Shown here one piece after another: positions 50,269 to 58,728 of a DNA stretch of 64,000 bases (its first letter is position 1; the number at the start of each line of letters is the position of its first letter). A program made the position numbers and the translations under genes. Below the pieces are notes generated by a model that had not been told where the DNA came from, did no database searches, and saw nothing but the letters and a program-made list of their open reading frames with translations. Source of the DNA: Pseudalkalibacillus sp052246725 (GTDB lineage: Bacteria; Bacillota; Bacilli; Bacillales; Fictibacillaceae); the NCBI GenBank assembly GCA_052246725.1, contig JBQQCL010000006.1, one strand, 5' to 3'.

Positions 50269-51258
50269 TTGAAAATAAAAAGCAGTCTGATGACGTTTGC
50301 CGCTGCTGGATTACTCATCTTTTCTATGAATCCTGGTCAATCTCTGTATGGAATTGCCGGAGAGACGGAATACGAAGAAAACAAAAGTCAAAAGATCGAT
50401 TACAAAATTTCACCAGAGGACTTCGGTGATGCTTTCTTGGATGGTGAATTCAAGAAGATTTATCAGCAGATGAGCGAAGAATTTCAGAATAACGTTCCAT
50501 ATGAAGACTTTAAAATGCTCGCAGAATCTTTCAATCACGGTGTGAAAGCTTATAAATTGGCAAGTAGTTTTACATTCAACAAACATATGCAAAGGGATGT
50601 ATGGATCGATGACCATAATACAAAAGGGATGCAGGTTGTCTATAATAAACACAACAAAATTGAAGGTTTTCAGCTAGCCCCGCTTGAATCTTATCCAGAA
50701 ACAGATCAAACGTATACTGAAAATGCGTATAATATGCCGATCCAGGACAAATGGTTTGTTTTTTGGGGAGGCACCAACCAATTGCTCAATTATCATTACT
50801 CTTCAGAAAATCAACGGTATGCCTATGATCTAGTGATGATGAAGAACGGCAGCAGCTATCATGGAAACCCTGCGAAAAATAAGCACTATTATGCCTTCGG
50901 TGAGGAAGTGACTGCACCGGCTGCTGGCAAAGTGGTCGAAGTCGTCAATGGCATTAAGGATAATGTGCCAGGCGAAATGAATTCGGAGAAGCCGCTTGGA
51001 AACCATGTCATTATTGAACATGAGAATGGAGAATATAGCTTGCTTGCCCATTTTAAAGAGGATTCGCTTTCGGTTGTGGTTGGTGAATGGGTGCAACAAG
51101 GCGATCTGCTCGGATTATGCGGGAATTCAGGAAATTCAAGTGAGCCGCATATCCATTTCCAGGTGATGGACTCCCCGGATATTTGGGAAGCACAATCGAT
51201 TCGGATCACGTCTGATAAAGAAAATGAGCCTATTCAAGGAGATTTTATAACGCCTTAA
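50269..51258 (+). CDS. M23 family metallopeptidase
   Basis: A 329-residue exported protein. Signal peptide residues ~1-30; a DUF3887-like region (DFGDAFLDGEFKKIYQQMSEEFQ, 45-70); and a LytM/M23 domain from ~195, with HVIIEHENGEYSLLAHFKEDS, GEWVQQGDLLGLCGNSGNSSEPHIHFQVMD (HxH zinc ligands at the end). Predicted to cut peptidoglycan cross-bridges. TTG start with AGGAGGGTG upstream. Confidence 0.85.
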   Translation: MKIKSSLMTFAAAGLLIFSMNPGQSLYGIAGETEYEENKSQKIDYKISPEDFGDAFLDGEFKKIYQQMSEEFQNNVPYEDFKMLAESFNHGVKAYKLASSFTFNKHMQRDVWIDDHNTKGMQVVYNKHNKIEGFQLAPLESYPETDQTYTENAYNMPIQDKWFVFWGGTNQLLNYHYSSENQRYAYDLVMMKNGSSYHGNPAKNKHYYAFGEEVTAPAAGKVVEVVNGIKDNVPGEMNSEKPLGNHVIIEHENGEYSLLAHFKEDSLSVVVGEWVQQGDLLGLCGNSGNSSEPHIHFQVMDSPDIWEAQSIRITSDKENEPIQGDFITP

Positions 51259-51386
51259 TAATGAGGAGCTGTCTGATATTTTGTCAGGCAGCTTTTTTGT
51301 ACAAAACTAAAATTTAATAAGACATGCATAATTTTCCAAGAATGTTTTCAAACTAAGTTCGAATCAAAATTTAAGGAGGAATCTAC

Positions 51387-51920
51387 ATGTTCTTGAAAGC
51401 AAAGTTCTTGTTGGTTGCATGTCTTTTCGCTACGGCATTGGTAGCTTGTAACATGGGGGGCAACGATAACGATAACGGTAATATGGGTGAAAACGGCGCT
51501 GAAACGGAGAACATCGGCGATCGCGATAACGGGATCATTGATGACAATGATAACAATGGTGCCGGTATCATGAACAACGAACGTGTCCGAGTTGCTGAGA
51601 AAGCTGCAGAAAAGATTGAAGCTATGAAACAAATTGAGGATGCAAATGTATTCGTTACAAACGAGAATGCATATGTTGCAGCACAGTTCACTCCTGCTGT
51701 AAAAACAGAAGGCGAAGTGACGAAGGAAATTGAGCAAGAAATTTCTAAGAGAGTCAAATCAACTGACCCTGACATCAACAATGTTTTCGTTTCGACAAAC
51801 CCAGAGTTCTTTGATCGCTCACAGACTTACGCTGAAAAGTTCGGCCGCGGAGAGCCTGTACAAGGTTTGTTCGATGAATTCAACGAAACGATCCGACGCG
51901 TCTTCCCTAACGCCCGCTAA
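51387..51920 (+). CDS. YhcN/YlaJ family sporulation lipoprotein
   Basis: A 177-residue lipoprotein with lipobox LVAC (Cys21), an Asn/Asp-rich linker (~22-62) and the YhcN/YlaJ domain (VRVAEKAAEKIEAMKQIEDANVFVTNENAYVAAQF...EISKRVKSTDPDINNVFVSTNPEFFDR). Family members are found in the spore inner membrane or coat and help germination. TAAGGAGG precedes the ATG. Supports a spore-forming host. Confidence 0.88.
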   Translation: MFLKAKFLLVACLFATALVACNMGGNDNDNGNMGENGAETENIGDRDNGIIDDNDNNGAGIMNNERVRVAEKAAEKIEAMKQIEDANVFVTNENAYVAAQFTPAVKTEGEVTKEIEQEISKRVKSTDPDINNVFVSTNPEFFDRSQTYAEKFGRGEPVQGLFDEFNETIRRVFPNAR

Positions 51921-51948
51921 ACCATCAACATCAAAAGTGAATCAAAAA

Positions 51949-51979
51949 GACCGATCCAGACTAGTGGATCGGTTTTTTA
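51949..51979 (+). terminator. terminator of the YhcN-like gene
   Basis: gaccgatcc / ggatcggtt with an 8-nt loop, then TTTTTT. Confidence 0.85.
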
Positions 51980-52145
51980 TGTGGAAAAATTGCAAATCTA
52001 GAATTATGGGTTGGATTTCTGGAATTATCGATCGATATTCAAGCGCAATCTCACAATCTCCAATCCCATAAAATGTATTATTATTTAATAAATGTATACT
52101 TCAATAAAATGAAAGCGCTTTAATAAAGAATTTTCATAAAAGCTG

Positions 52146-52174
52146 TTGAATAAAAATACTTAACTATGTATAAT
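52146..52174 (+). promoter_or_regulatory. arginine operon promoter with ArgR-type operator
   Basis: TTGAAT, 17 bp, TATAAT. The A/T-rich spacer TTGAATAAAAATACTTAACTATGTATAATAAT resembles ARG boxes bound by AhrC/ArgR, and almost the same sequence stands before argF (58663-58691). Confidence 0.7.
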
Positions 52175-52218
52175 AATCCGAAACAGAAGACAGAAGAGCA
52201 GATAGGAGATGGAGTCAG

Positions 52219-53256
52219 TTGAAAGCAGCGATTATCGGAGGAACCGGTTATGGGGCAGTTGAGCTTGTAAGGTTGCTGCATAACCACCCCCTAGTTGAAA
52301 TTTCCACTATTGTTTCCCACTCGAACAGCGGCAAGGAGCTTCAATCGATTTACCCGCATTTATCAGACATCATCGACACTTCTTTTGCTGAGATGGACGT
52401 GGCGAAAGTCAGTGAAGAAGTGGATCTCGTATTTTTCGGAACACCATCAGGAGTCAGTTCAGAACTGATCCCGCAATTCATGGAACACGGAGTGAAGTGT
52501 ATCGATCTGGCTGGTGATTTTCGATTGAAGTCCCCTGACATCTATGAAACGTGGTATAAGAAAACCGCGCCACCTTCGCAATATACAGATCAAGCAATCT
52601 ACGGATTGAGCGAAATTTATCCGGACGATGTGAAAAATGCGACCCTGATTGCGAACCCGGGATGCTATCCGACAGCGACTTTGCTCGCACTCATTCCAGT
52701 TTTAAAAGAACAGCTGATTGAGCCGCAATCGATCATCATCGACGCGAAATCTGGACTCTCAGGGGCAGGGAGAAGCCAATCACTGACCGCGCATTTCTCA
52801 GAAACGAACGAAAATTTTCGAGCATACAAAGTGGCCGCGCATCAGCATATCCCGGAAATTGAACAGGTTCTCGCCAATGAAAGCGGCGTCGATCTCCAGG
52901 TTTCGTTCACACCTCATCTTGTTCCAATGACAAGAGGCATCATGTGTACGATCTATTCGAAGTTGACAACAGGACAAACGACAGAAGAACTCATCGCGTT
53001 ATACAAATCATTTTACAAAGATCATCCTTTCGTTCGCATCCGGCCGGAAGGTGTCATCCCAGCGACCAAAGAGGTGTACGGAAGCAACTATTGCAACATC
53101 GGATTTACAGTGGATGACCGGACTGGCAGGGTGACGATCGTTTCTGTGATCGATAACCTCGTCAAAGGTGCGGCTGGTCAAGCGATCCAGAATATGAACC
53201 TGATGCAGGGATGGGATGAACAAACAGGACTCACCAATGTACCGATTTATCCATAA
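52219..53256 (+). CDS. argC: N-acetyl-gamma-glutamyl-phosphate reductase
   Basis: A 345-residue enzyme: NAD(P) motif AIIGGTGYGAVELVRLL at the N-terminus, the catalytic Cys149 in IANPGCYPTATLL and the C-terminal TVIPATKEVYGSNYCNIGF-like region. It reduces N-acetylglutamyl phosphate to the semialdehyde, third step of arginine synthesis. The start is TTG, as in several Bacillus argC genes, with TAGGAGATGGAG upstream. First gene of argC-argJ-argB-argD. Confidence 0.95.
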   Translation: MKAAIIGGTGYGAVELVRLLHNHPLVEISTIVSHSNSGKELQSIYPHLSDIIDTSFAEMDVAKVSEEVDLVFFGTPSGVSSELIPQFMEHGVKCIDLAGDFRLKSPDIYETWYKKTAPPSQYTDQAIYGLSEIYPDDVKNATLIANPGCYPTATLLALIPVLKEQLIEPQSIIIDAKSGLSGAGRSQSLTAHFSETNENFRAYKVAAHQHIPEIEQVLANESGVDLQVSFTPHLVPMTRGIMCTIYSKLTTGQTTEELIALYKSFYKDHPFVRIRPEGVIPATKEVYGSNYCNIGFTVDDRTGRVTIVSVIDNLVKGAAGQAIQNMNLMQGWDEQTGLTNVPIYP

Positions 53257-53271
53257 ACGAGAGGAGGAACG

Positions 53272-54501
53272 ATGATGCAAGCAGTTAAAACGAACGAAAT
53301 CGTCGGTGTAAAAGATGGGGGTGTCACTACGCCGCTAGGCTTCAAAGCTGGCGGGATCCATTGCGGACTTCGGAAGACACGTCTTGATCTCGGGTACGTT
53401 TTATCAGACGTTCCAGCTGTGACCGCGGGTGTTTATACGACGAACCAATTTCAAGCTCCTCCGTTAAAAGTGACGCAGGAAAGCATCGCGGTTGAGAAGA
53501 AAATCCAGGCGGTGCTTGTGAACTCGGCGGTCGCGAATGCGTGTACTGGAACGCAAGGCTTAGCGGATGCGTATGAGATGCAGCAGGTGTTTGCGGAGGA
53601 ACTCGGTGTCGCAAACCATCATGTCGCGGTTACCTCAACTGGCTTGATTGGTGTCCATTTACCGATGGAGAAGATCAAGTCCGGTGTGAAAAATATTCTG
53701 GCGGAAAAACATGAAGGGGCTGTGAACTTCGAGGAGGCGATCCTCACGACCGATACGACGGTCAAACACCATGCGGTACAGTTTGAGATCGATGGGAAGC
53801 TGATCAGTATCGGTGGTGCTGCGAAAGGGTCTGGGATGATCCACCCGAACATGGCAACGATGCTTGGTTTTATCACGACCGATGCCAATATCGCGCATGA
53901 CAACCTGCAGGCAGCTTTGCGAAAGGTGACGGACGAGACGTTCAATATGATTACGGTCGATGGTGATACGAGCACGAACGACATGGTGCTTACGCTGGCA
54001 AACGGAAAGGCAGACAATGAACCGCTCAACGAGAACCACCCTGATTGGGATGTGTTTTTACAAGGGTTAAAAACAGTCTGTGCGTCCCTTGCGAAAAAGA
54101 TTGCCCGTGATGGTGAAGGGGCAACGAAACTGATCGAGGTCCACGTAAAAGGAGCGACAAGCGGAACTGCCGCCCGTGCTGTAGGGAAGGCGGTCATTTC
54201 CTCCAACCTCGTGAAGACAGCGATTTACGGGACGGACCCGAACTGGGGAAGAATCGTCTGTGCGATCGGTTATAGCGGTGAAAAGGTCGAACCGGAAAAA
54301 GTCAGTGTTTCCCTGGGGGAGATTCCAGTCGTCATCAACGGTCTGCCATGTCCTTTCAGCGAAGAGGAAGCATCGAACTATTTGAAACAGGAAAATGTGC
54401 ATATTTATGTGGAGTTGAATCAAGGTGAGCATGAAGCGACGGCCTGGGGCTGTGATCTGTCCTATGATTACGTGAAAATCAATGCATCGTATCGAACATA
54501 A
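53272..54501 (+). CDS. argJ: bifunctional ornithine acetyltransferase / N-acetylglutamate synthase
   Basis: A 409-residue precursor. Autocleavage should occur before Thr in the KGSGMIHPNMATMLGFITTD motif (about residue 197), giving alpha and beta chains. TGLIGVHLPMEKI precedes it. It recycles the acetyl group from N-acetylornithine to glutamate, which gives a cyclic pathway and makes a separate argE unnecessary. GAGGAGGAACG precedes two adjacent ATGs; 15 bp from argC. Confidence 0.95.
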   Translation: MMQAVKTNEIVGVKDGGVTTPLGFKAGGIHCGLRKTRLDLGYVLSDVPAVTAGVYTTNQFQAPPLKVTQESIAVEKKIQAVLVNSAVANACTGTQGLADAYEMQQVFAEELGVANHHVAVTSTGLIGVHLPMEKIKSGVKNILAEKHEGAVNFEEAILTTDTTVKHHAVQFEIDGKLISIGGAAKGSGMIHPNMATMLGFITTDANIAHDNLQAALRKVTDETFNMITVDGDTSTNDMVLTLANGKADNEPLNENHPDWDVFLQGLKTVCASLAKKIARDGEGATKLIEVHVKGATSGTAARAVGKAVISSNLVKTAIYGTDPNWGRIVCAIGYSGEKVEPEKVSVSLGEIPVVINGLPCPFSEEEASNYLKQENVHIYVELNQGEHEATAWGCDLSYDYVKINASYRT

Positions 54502-54512
54502 GGAGGAAGCTG

Positions 54513-55319
54513 ATGAACTATCTTGTCATCAAGTGTGGCGGAAGTGTTTTGGAAGCGTTACCCGAATCGTTTTATAAAAATATCGTCCATCTGCAGAAGG
54601 AGCTTGATGTGAAGCCGGTCATCGTCCATGGCGGCGGCCCGCTCATTTCATCGCTTTTGAAAAAGATGGGCACGGAAACGACCTTTGTCAACGGACTGCG
54701 TGTGACGACCGAAGAAGTGCTCGATGTCGTCGAAATGGTGCTGAGCGGTTCGGTGAATAAACAGATTGTCCGGCACCTGGTTGAAGCCGGTGGTGCCGCT
54801 TATGGTTTGAGCGGGATCGATGGTGGCCTTTTGAAAGCGAAAAAGCTGGAAAGCGTTGTGGACCTGGGATACGTCGGTAAAATCTTTCATGTTGAAACGA
54901 AGCTGATTTCGCAGCTCGGTGACCACGGGTATATCCCTGTCATCTCACCGCTCGGGATTGATGAAAGGGGACAGCGGTACAACATCAATGGCGACATCGC
55001 TGCTGCGGAAGTGGCGAAAGCGCTTGGTGCGAAGCTTTGTCTGATCAGCGATATACCAGGAATATATGTAGAGGAAGCGGACGAAAAGCAGGTGCTCCAT
55101 TCCGTGACGAAGGATGATATTTTACAACTGATGGAGTCCGAGGTGATCACTGGTGGAATGATCCCGAAAGTGAAGTCGGCGGTCGATGCGCTTGAGCACG
55201 GAGTACCTGAGGTGTCGATCATCAACGGGATGGCCGTAGATGCACTGATCGATTTTTGTACTGGGAAAGAGATCGGAACGAAAATCACACTAGCTGAGGA
55301 GGTCGCACATGTCCACTGA
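54513..55319 (+). CDS. argB: acetylglutamate kinase
   Basis: A 268-residue amino-acid kinase: VIKCGGSVLE at the start, VIVHGGGPLISSLLKKMG, the substrate site VNGLRVTTEEVLDVVEMVLSG, and TGGMIPKVKSAVDALEHGV near the end. It phosphorylates N-acetylglutamate. 11 bp after argJ; its end overlaps argD by 11 nt. AAGGAGGAAGC precedes the ATG. No N-terminal extension for arginine feedback (as in hexameric enzymes) is seen. Confidence 0.95.
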   Translation: MNYLVIKCGGSVLEALPESFYKNIVHLQKELDVKPVIVHGGGPLISSLLKKMGTETTFVNGLRVTTEEVLDVVEMVLSGSVNKQIVRHLVEAGGAAYGLSGIDGGLLKAKKLESVVDLGYVGKIFHVETKLISQLGDHGYIPVISPLGIDERGQRYNINGDIAAAEVAKALGAKLCLISDIPGIYVEEADEKQVLHSVTKDDILQLMESEVITGGMIPKVKSAVDALEHGVPEVSIINGMAVDALIDFCTGKEIGTKITLAEEVAHVH

Positions 55320-56496
55320 ACTACTCACAGAAATTTCGCCACTCATGAAAACATACAACCGGTTTCCGATTACGCTTGAAAAAGGGAAGGGAAGCCACGT
55401 TTGGGACCAGGAAGGGAACAAGTATCTCGATTTCACGTCAGGCATTGCGACATGCAACTTGGGTCACGTTCCCGATGTTGTCAAGGAAAGGGTGGATGCT
55501 CAATTGGAGAAGCTCTGGCACTGTTCGAACCTGTATCATATTCCGGAGCAGGAGGCGGTTGCTGAGCTGTTGGTGAAACATAGCTGCGGTGATCAGGTTT
55601 TCTTCTGTAACAGCGGTGCTGAGGCGAATGAGGCGGCGATCAAACTGGCAAGGAAGTATGCGCGTGAGATGAAGGGTGAAGAGGAAGCGTGCGAGATTGT
55701 GACCTTTAACCAATCGTTCCACGGGCGGACGATGGCCACGCTTTCTGCCACCGGCCAGGCGAAGATCCAGGATGGTTTCGGCCCGTTGCTTCAGGGGTTC
55801 CGGCATCTTCCTTTTAACGATGTCGATGCACTGCCACAGCTTCCATCCGATCAAACGTGTGCGGTGCTGGTCGAGCTTGTCCAGGGTGAAGGCGGCGTGA
55901 TTCCGGCGGACGCGGACTGGATGCAGCAGCTTGAGGATATCTGTAAGGCGAACGGCATCCTGTTGATGGTTGATGAGATTCAGACGGGAATGGGTAGGAC
56001 CGGGACGCTGTTTGCTTATGAGCAGTACGGCATCGATCCAGATGTGATTACGGTTGCAAAAGGACTCGGTTCTGGTTTTCCGATCGGTGCGGTGATTGCG
56101 AAAGGAAAAGTCGGGGAAGCCTTCGGACCGGGTACGCACGGCAGCACATTCGGAGGGAATCCGTTGGCATCATCGGCTGCCTTTGCGACAGTCAACCATC
56201 TCGTTTCGAGCGATGTCATCAATGAAACGTTCATCCTTGGTCACTATTTGAAAAATCAGCTAGAGCAGATGAAGGGTGCGTTTGCGGATATAAAAGAAGT
56301 GCGTGGAAAAGGATTGCTGCTCGGGATCGAGATCAACGGCAAGGCGATCTCTGTTGTGGAAAAAGCGCGAGCGAAAGGCGTGCTGATTTTAGTAGCGGGA
56401 CCGAATGTAGTGAGGATCCTGCCACCACTCACCACATCGAAGGAAGAAATCGATGCCTTCGTCGAGGTGATGAAAGAAGTCTTTGCTGAAGCTTGA
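55309..56496 (+). CDS. argD: acetylornithine aminotransferase
   Basis: A 395-residue PLP enzyme of the class III aminotransferase group: YLDFTSGIATCNLGH, FCNSGAEANEAAIKLARKYAR, FHGRTMATLSATG, VDEIQTGMGRTG and TVAKGLGSGFPIGAVIA with the PLP Lys near residue 248. It forms N-acetylornithine from the semialdehyde. GAGGAGG is present inside the argB end. Repeat elements follow in place of carAB. Confidence 0.95.
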   Translation: MSTELLTEISPLMKTYNRFPITLEKGKGSHVWDQEGNKYLDFTSGIATCNLGHVPDVVKERVDAQLEKLWHCSNLYHIPEQEAVAELLVKHSCGDQVFFCNSGAEANEAAIKLARKYAREMKGEEEACEIVTFNQSFHGRTMATLSATGQAKIQDGFGPLLQGFRHLPFNDVDALPQLPSDQTCAVLVELVQGEGGVIPADADWMQQLEDICKANGILLMVDEIQTGMGRTGTLFAYEQYGIDPDVITVAKGLGSGFPIGAVIAKGKVGEAFGPGTHGSTFGGNPLASSAAFATVNHLVSSDVINETFILGHYLKNQLEQMKGAFADIKEVRGKGLLLGIEINGKAISVVEKARAKGVLILVAGPNVVRILPPLTTSKEEIDAFVEVMKEVFAEA

Positions 56497-56537
56497 ATAA
56501 TCAATAAGGAGAAACGCATTGTTCAATGAGTTTAATC

Positions 56538-56632
56538 ATACTTAAAGAAAGTATAAAAATACTTTCTTCAGTATAAGCGCAACTAAGGCTCAGCCTGCGC
56601 CAAAGGCTGAGCTTTGCCAAGTTTTCTTTATA
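56538..56632 (+). repeat. intergenic repeat family A, copy 4
   Basis: ACTTAAAGAAAGTATAAAAATACTTTCTTCAGTATAAGCGCAACTAAGGCTCAGCC..., ending CTTTGCCAAGTTTTCTT. The first stem (agaaagtat / atactttct) and the second (ctcagcc / ggctgag) are both perfect. Confidence 0.9.
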
Positions 56633-56635
56633 TGG

Positions 56636-56744
56636 AATCCTCATACGACAAATCCAGGGGTAAAGAAGGGTTCGTTTGTCCGTATTAAAGCTCCATATGA
56701 CCAGTCTAGCAGGAATATCTAGGTTTAATGTCCGTAACTCATCG
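56636..56744. repeat. intergenic repeat family C, locus 1 (dimer)
   Basis: CTCATACGACAAATCCAGGGG and, ~50 bp on, TGTCCGTATTAAAGCTCCATATGACCAGTCTAGCAGG. A related dimer lies at 62650-62753 (TGTCCGTATGAGGGGTTCATACGACCATTCCAGC). Confidence 0.6.
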
Positions 56745-56760
56745 TGAATAAAAATAAAAA

Positions 56761-56789
56761 CACCCCGAGTGCTCATGGCGTTCGGGGTG
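56761..56789. terminator. hairpin after argD repeats
   Basis: caccccga / tcggggtg with an A-rich 5' flank (AAAATAAAAA) and TTCTATTTT after; terminator for either strand. Confidence 0.6.
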
Positions 56790-56798
56790 CTTCTATTT

Positions 56799-56892
56799 TA
56801 CACTTGAAGAAAGTATAAAAATACTTTCTTCAGTATAAGTGCAACTAATGGTTCAGCCTACGCCTAAGGCTTGGCTTTGCCGAGTTTTTTTA
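56799..56892 (+). repeat. intergenic repeat family A, copy 5
   Basis: TACACTTGAAGAAAGTATAAAAATACTTTCTTCAGTATAAGTGCAACTAATGG..., ending CTTTGCCGAGTTTTTT. The open frame running from here to 57200 is not a believable gene. Confidence 0.85.
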
Positions 56893-57200
56893 TGGTTGAT
56901 GCAATGGCGGTCAGCATCAACCCTGGTAAAGGAGAGGAGGCTTTGCTTTTATTCGACGCAAAAAAGTCGTTTGAAAAGGGGGAGGATCCCTTTTCATACT
57001 CTATCTTACGCAGATTGATAGAATGTGTTTGTGCGTTTGCTAGATTAATAGAAATATTTGATAGATTTCAGCTTGTCTGTGTATGGTCGAGCTTTCCTCT
57101 TACCTTCAAGACTCCGATGAACATTTCTTCATTTTTTAAAAGGACATATCCATTTCAACCAGAATTGTTTAATTATAAAGAACTAGGAGGAGTTTACGAA

Positions 57201-57605
57201 ATGAAGATGCTCGAAGCCATTCCTGCTTTGCCTGTAAAGGATCTTAAGAGCAGTATTGCGTTTTATCGAGACACATTAGGGTTTGCGCTTGTTCATGAAG
57301 AGGATGGTTTTGCAGTGCTAACCTGGGATGAGGTCGAGATCCACCTCTGGCTCGCGAATGATGAACGGTGGCGGATGGTAGACAGGCCGGCTCCGGTCAT
57401 TTCTGGCGCTGAGTCGTTCATTGCTGGGACAGCGAGCTGCCGAATCGGTATGGATGGTGTTGATGAACTTCACGAACGCCTGGCAGAACATGAGATTTTA
57501 CATCCGAATGCACCGCTCGGAGATCGCCCTTGGGGAGTCCGGGAATTTGCCGTAGTGGATCCAGACAACAATCTGATCACCTTTTATGAGCGGTTGGTGC
57601 GTTGA
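57201..57605 (+). CDS. VOC family (bleomycin resistance/glyoxalase-like) protein
   Basis: A 134-residue protein with the vicinal oxygen chelate fold: AIPALPVKDLKSSIAFYRDTLGFALVHEEDGFAVLTWDEVEIHLW is the first beta-alpha-beta unit; the second ends GVREFAVVDPDNNLITFYERL. The layout fits bleomycin-binding proteins, which lack the full metal site. TAGGAGGAG precedes the ATG at 57201. A DUF1697 gene follows 13 bp later. Confidence 0.85.
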   Translation: MKMLEAIPALPVKDLKSSIAFYRDTLGFALVHEEDGFAVLTWDEVEIHLWLANDERWRMVDRPAPVISGAESFIAGTASCRIGMDGVDELHERLAEHEILHPNAPLGDRPWGVREFAVVDPDNNLITFYERLVR

Positions 57606-57618
57606 AAGGAGGAAGAGA

Positions 57619-58164
57619 ATGCTAGTTTATATTGCCCTGTTGCGCGGAATAAATGTTGGCGGAAAGAAAAAAGTAAAGATGGATCAGTTGAAGGAAATCT
57701 TTGCGTCACTCGGCTTCCGGAATGTGAAAACCTATATCCAAAGCGGGAATGTCATTTTTGAAGCAGATGAGTCAGAAGGGCATACTGTGCAGATTGAACG
57801 GAGGTTAAAAGAAGAATTAGGATTCGAGGTGCCAGTTCTAATCAAAGCACAGGAAGATTGGGCGATGGCGATTGAACAAAATCCATATGATGTTGAGACG
57901 TTGAACGAAAATGAAAAGCTATACGTAACCTTTTTGGTAAAAGAGCCTGCGCCCGAAGTGGTGGAAGAGCTCATGACGTGTAAAAGTGATGTGGATGAGA
58001 TCCGCATCGTCCGGGATACGGTCTACATCCTTTGTCGAAAGGGATACCACAAAACGCTCTTCTCCAATGCCCTTATCGAGAAAAAGTTGGGAGTACATGC
58101 GACAACACGCAACTGGAACTCCGTACTGAAAATCGCCGATATGAGTAAAACCTTGGTTAAATAA
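57619..58164 (+). CDS. DUF1697 family protein
   Basis: A 181-residue protein with the DUF1697 start YIALLRGINVGGKKKVKMDQLKEIFASLGFRNVKTYIQSGNVIFE and the end ATTRNWNSVLKIADM. Common in bacteria; function unknown. GAAAGGAGG precedes the ATG at 57619; co-transcribed with the VOC gene. Confidence 0.9.
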   Translation: MLVYIALLRGINVGGKKKVKMDQLKEIFASLGFRNVKTYIQSGNVIFEADESEGHTVQIERRLKEELGFEVPVLIKAQEDWAMAIEQNPYDVETLNENEKLYVTFLVKEPAPEVVEELMTCKSDVDEIRIVRDTVYILCRKGYHKTLFSNALIEKKLGVHATTRNWNSVLKIADMSKTLVK

Positions 58165-58318
58165 GATGAGATGAAAGCAGACCGATGGGGTTCTGCTTTT
58201 TCTATTGAGTGGAGCTGTTGGTGTAGGCTCAAATTTGGAAAAGATCGCTCGTGCCAAAGCACCAATCTGATACCATGAGTAAATCGCGGTGGATTTGTTT
58301 GAACAGTTCGTGAAAACA

Positions 58319-58505
58319 TTAACGGATACCACAGAGCTTTTTTCACAAAAAATCGTCTATTGATAATAAATAGCGGACACCAGGGCCCTTAATTCGTTAA
58401 AATCATAGTAATTTAGCCCTTTTATTAGAAGATAACGTCTCTGGTGTCCGGTAAATCCTGAAACACCGTATTTTGTTCACAAATAACGTCTCTTATGTCC
58501 GTTAC
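58319..58505. repeat. intergenic repeat family B, copy 4
   Basis: AACGGATACCACAGAGCTTTTTTCACA and AGCGGACACCAGGGCCCTTAATTCG, then inverted GATAACGTCTCTGGTGTCCG and AATAACGTCTCTTATGTCCG. More diverged than the other copies. Confidence 0.75.
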
Positions 58506-58662
58506 GATATCAGAAAAATCATGGAAACCAAACAGGCTGACCTAAACATTGATGAACGTTGATGTTTTCGGTCAGTTTTGTTTTTTGTAACATAAAAATA
58601 TACATCATTATACATAATTAATACACTAAAATAAGGTAATTGAAGTATTTTTATAATATCTA

Positions 58663-58691
58663 TTGAATAAATATTATTAAGTATGTATAAT
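58663..58691 (+). promoter_or_regulatory. argF promoter with ArgR-type operator
   Basis: TTGAAT, 17 bp, TATAAT; the 35-bp stretch is nearly the same as that before argC. This indicates common AhrC/ArgR control although the two units are 6.5 kb apart. Confidence 0.7.
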
Positions 58692-58728
58692 AATTCGAAA
58701 GAGAAAAAGAGTCGAGGAGAGATGCAAA

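Noticed and set aside
56871..57200. N-terminal extension of the VOC protein
   Set aside because: The open frame starts inside repeat A and shows no protein-like pattern; a strong RBS precedes the ATG at 57201.
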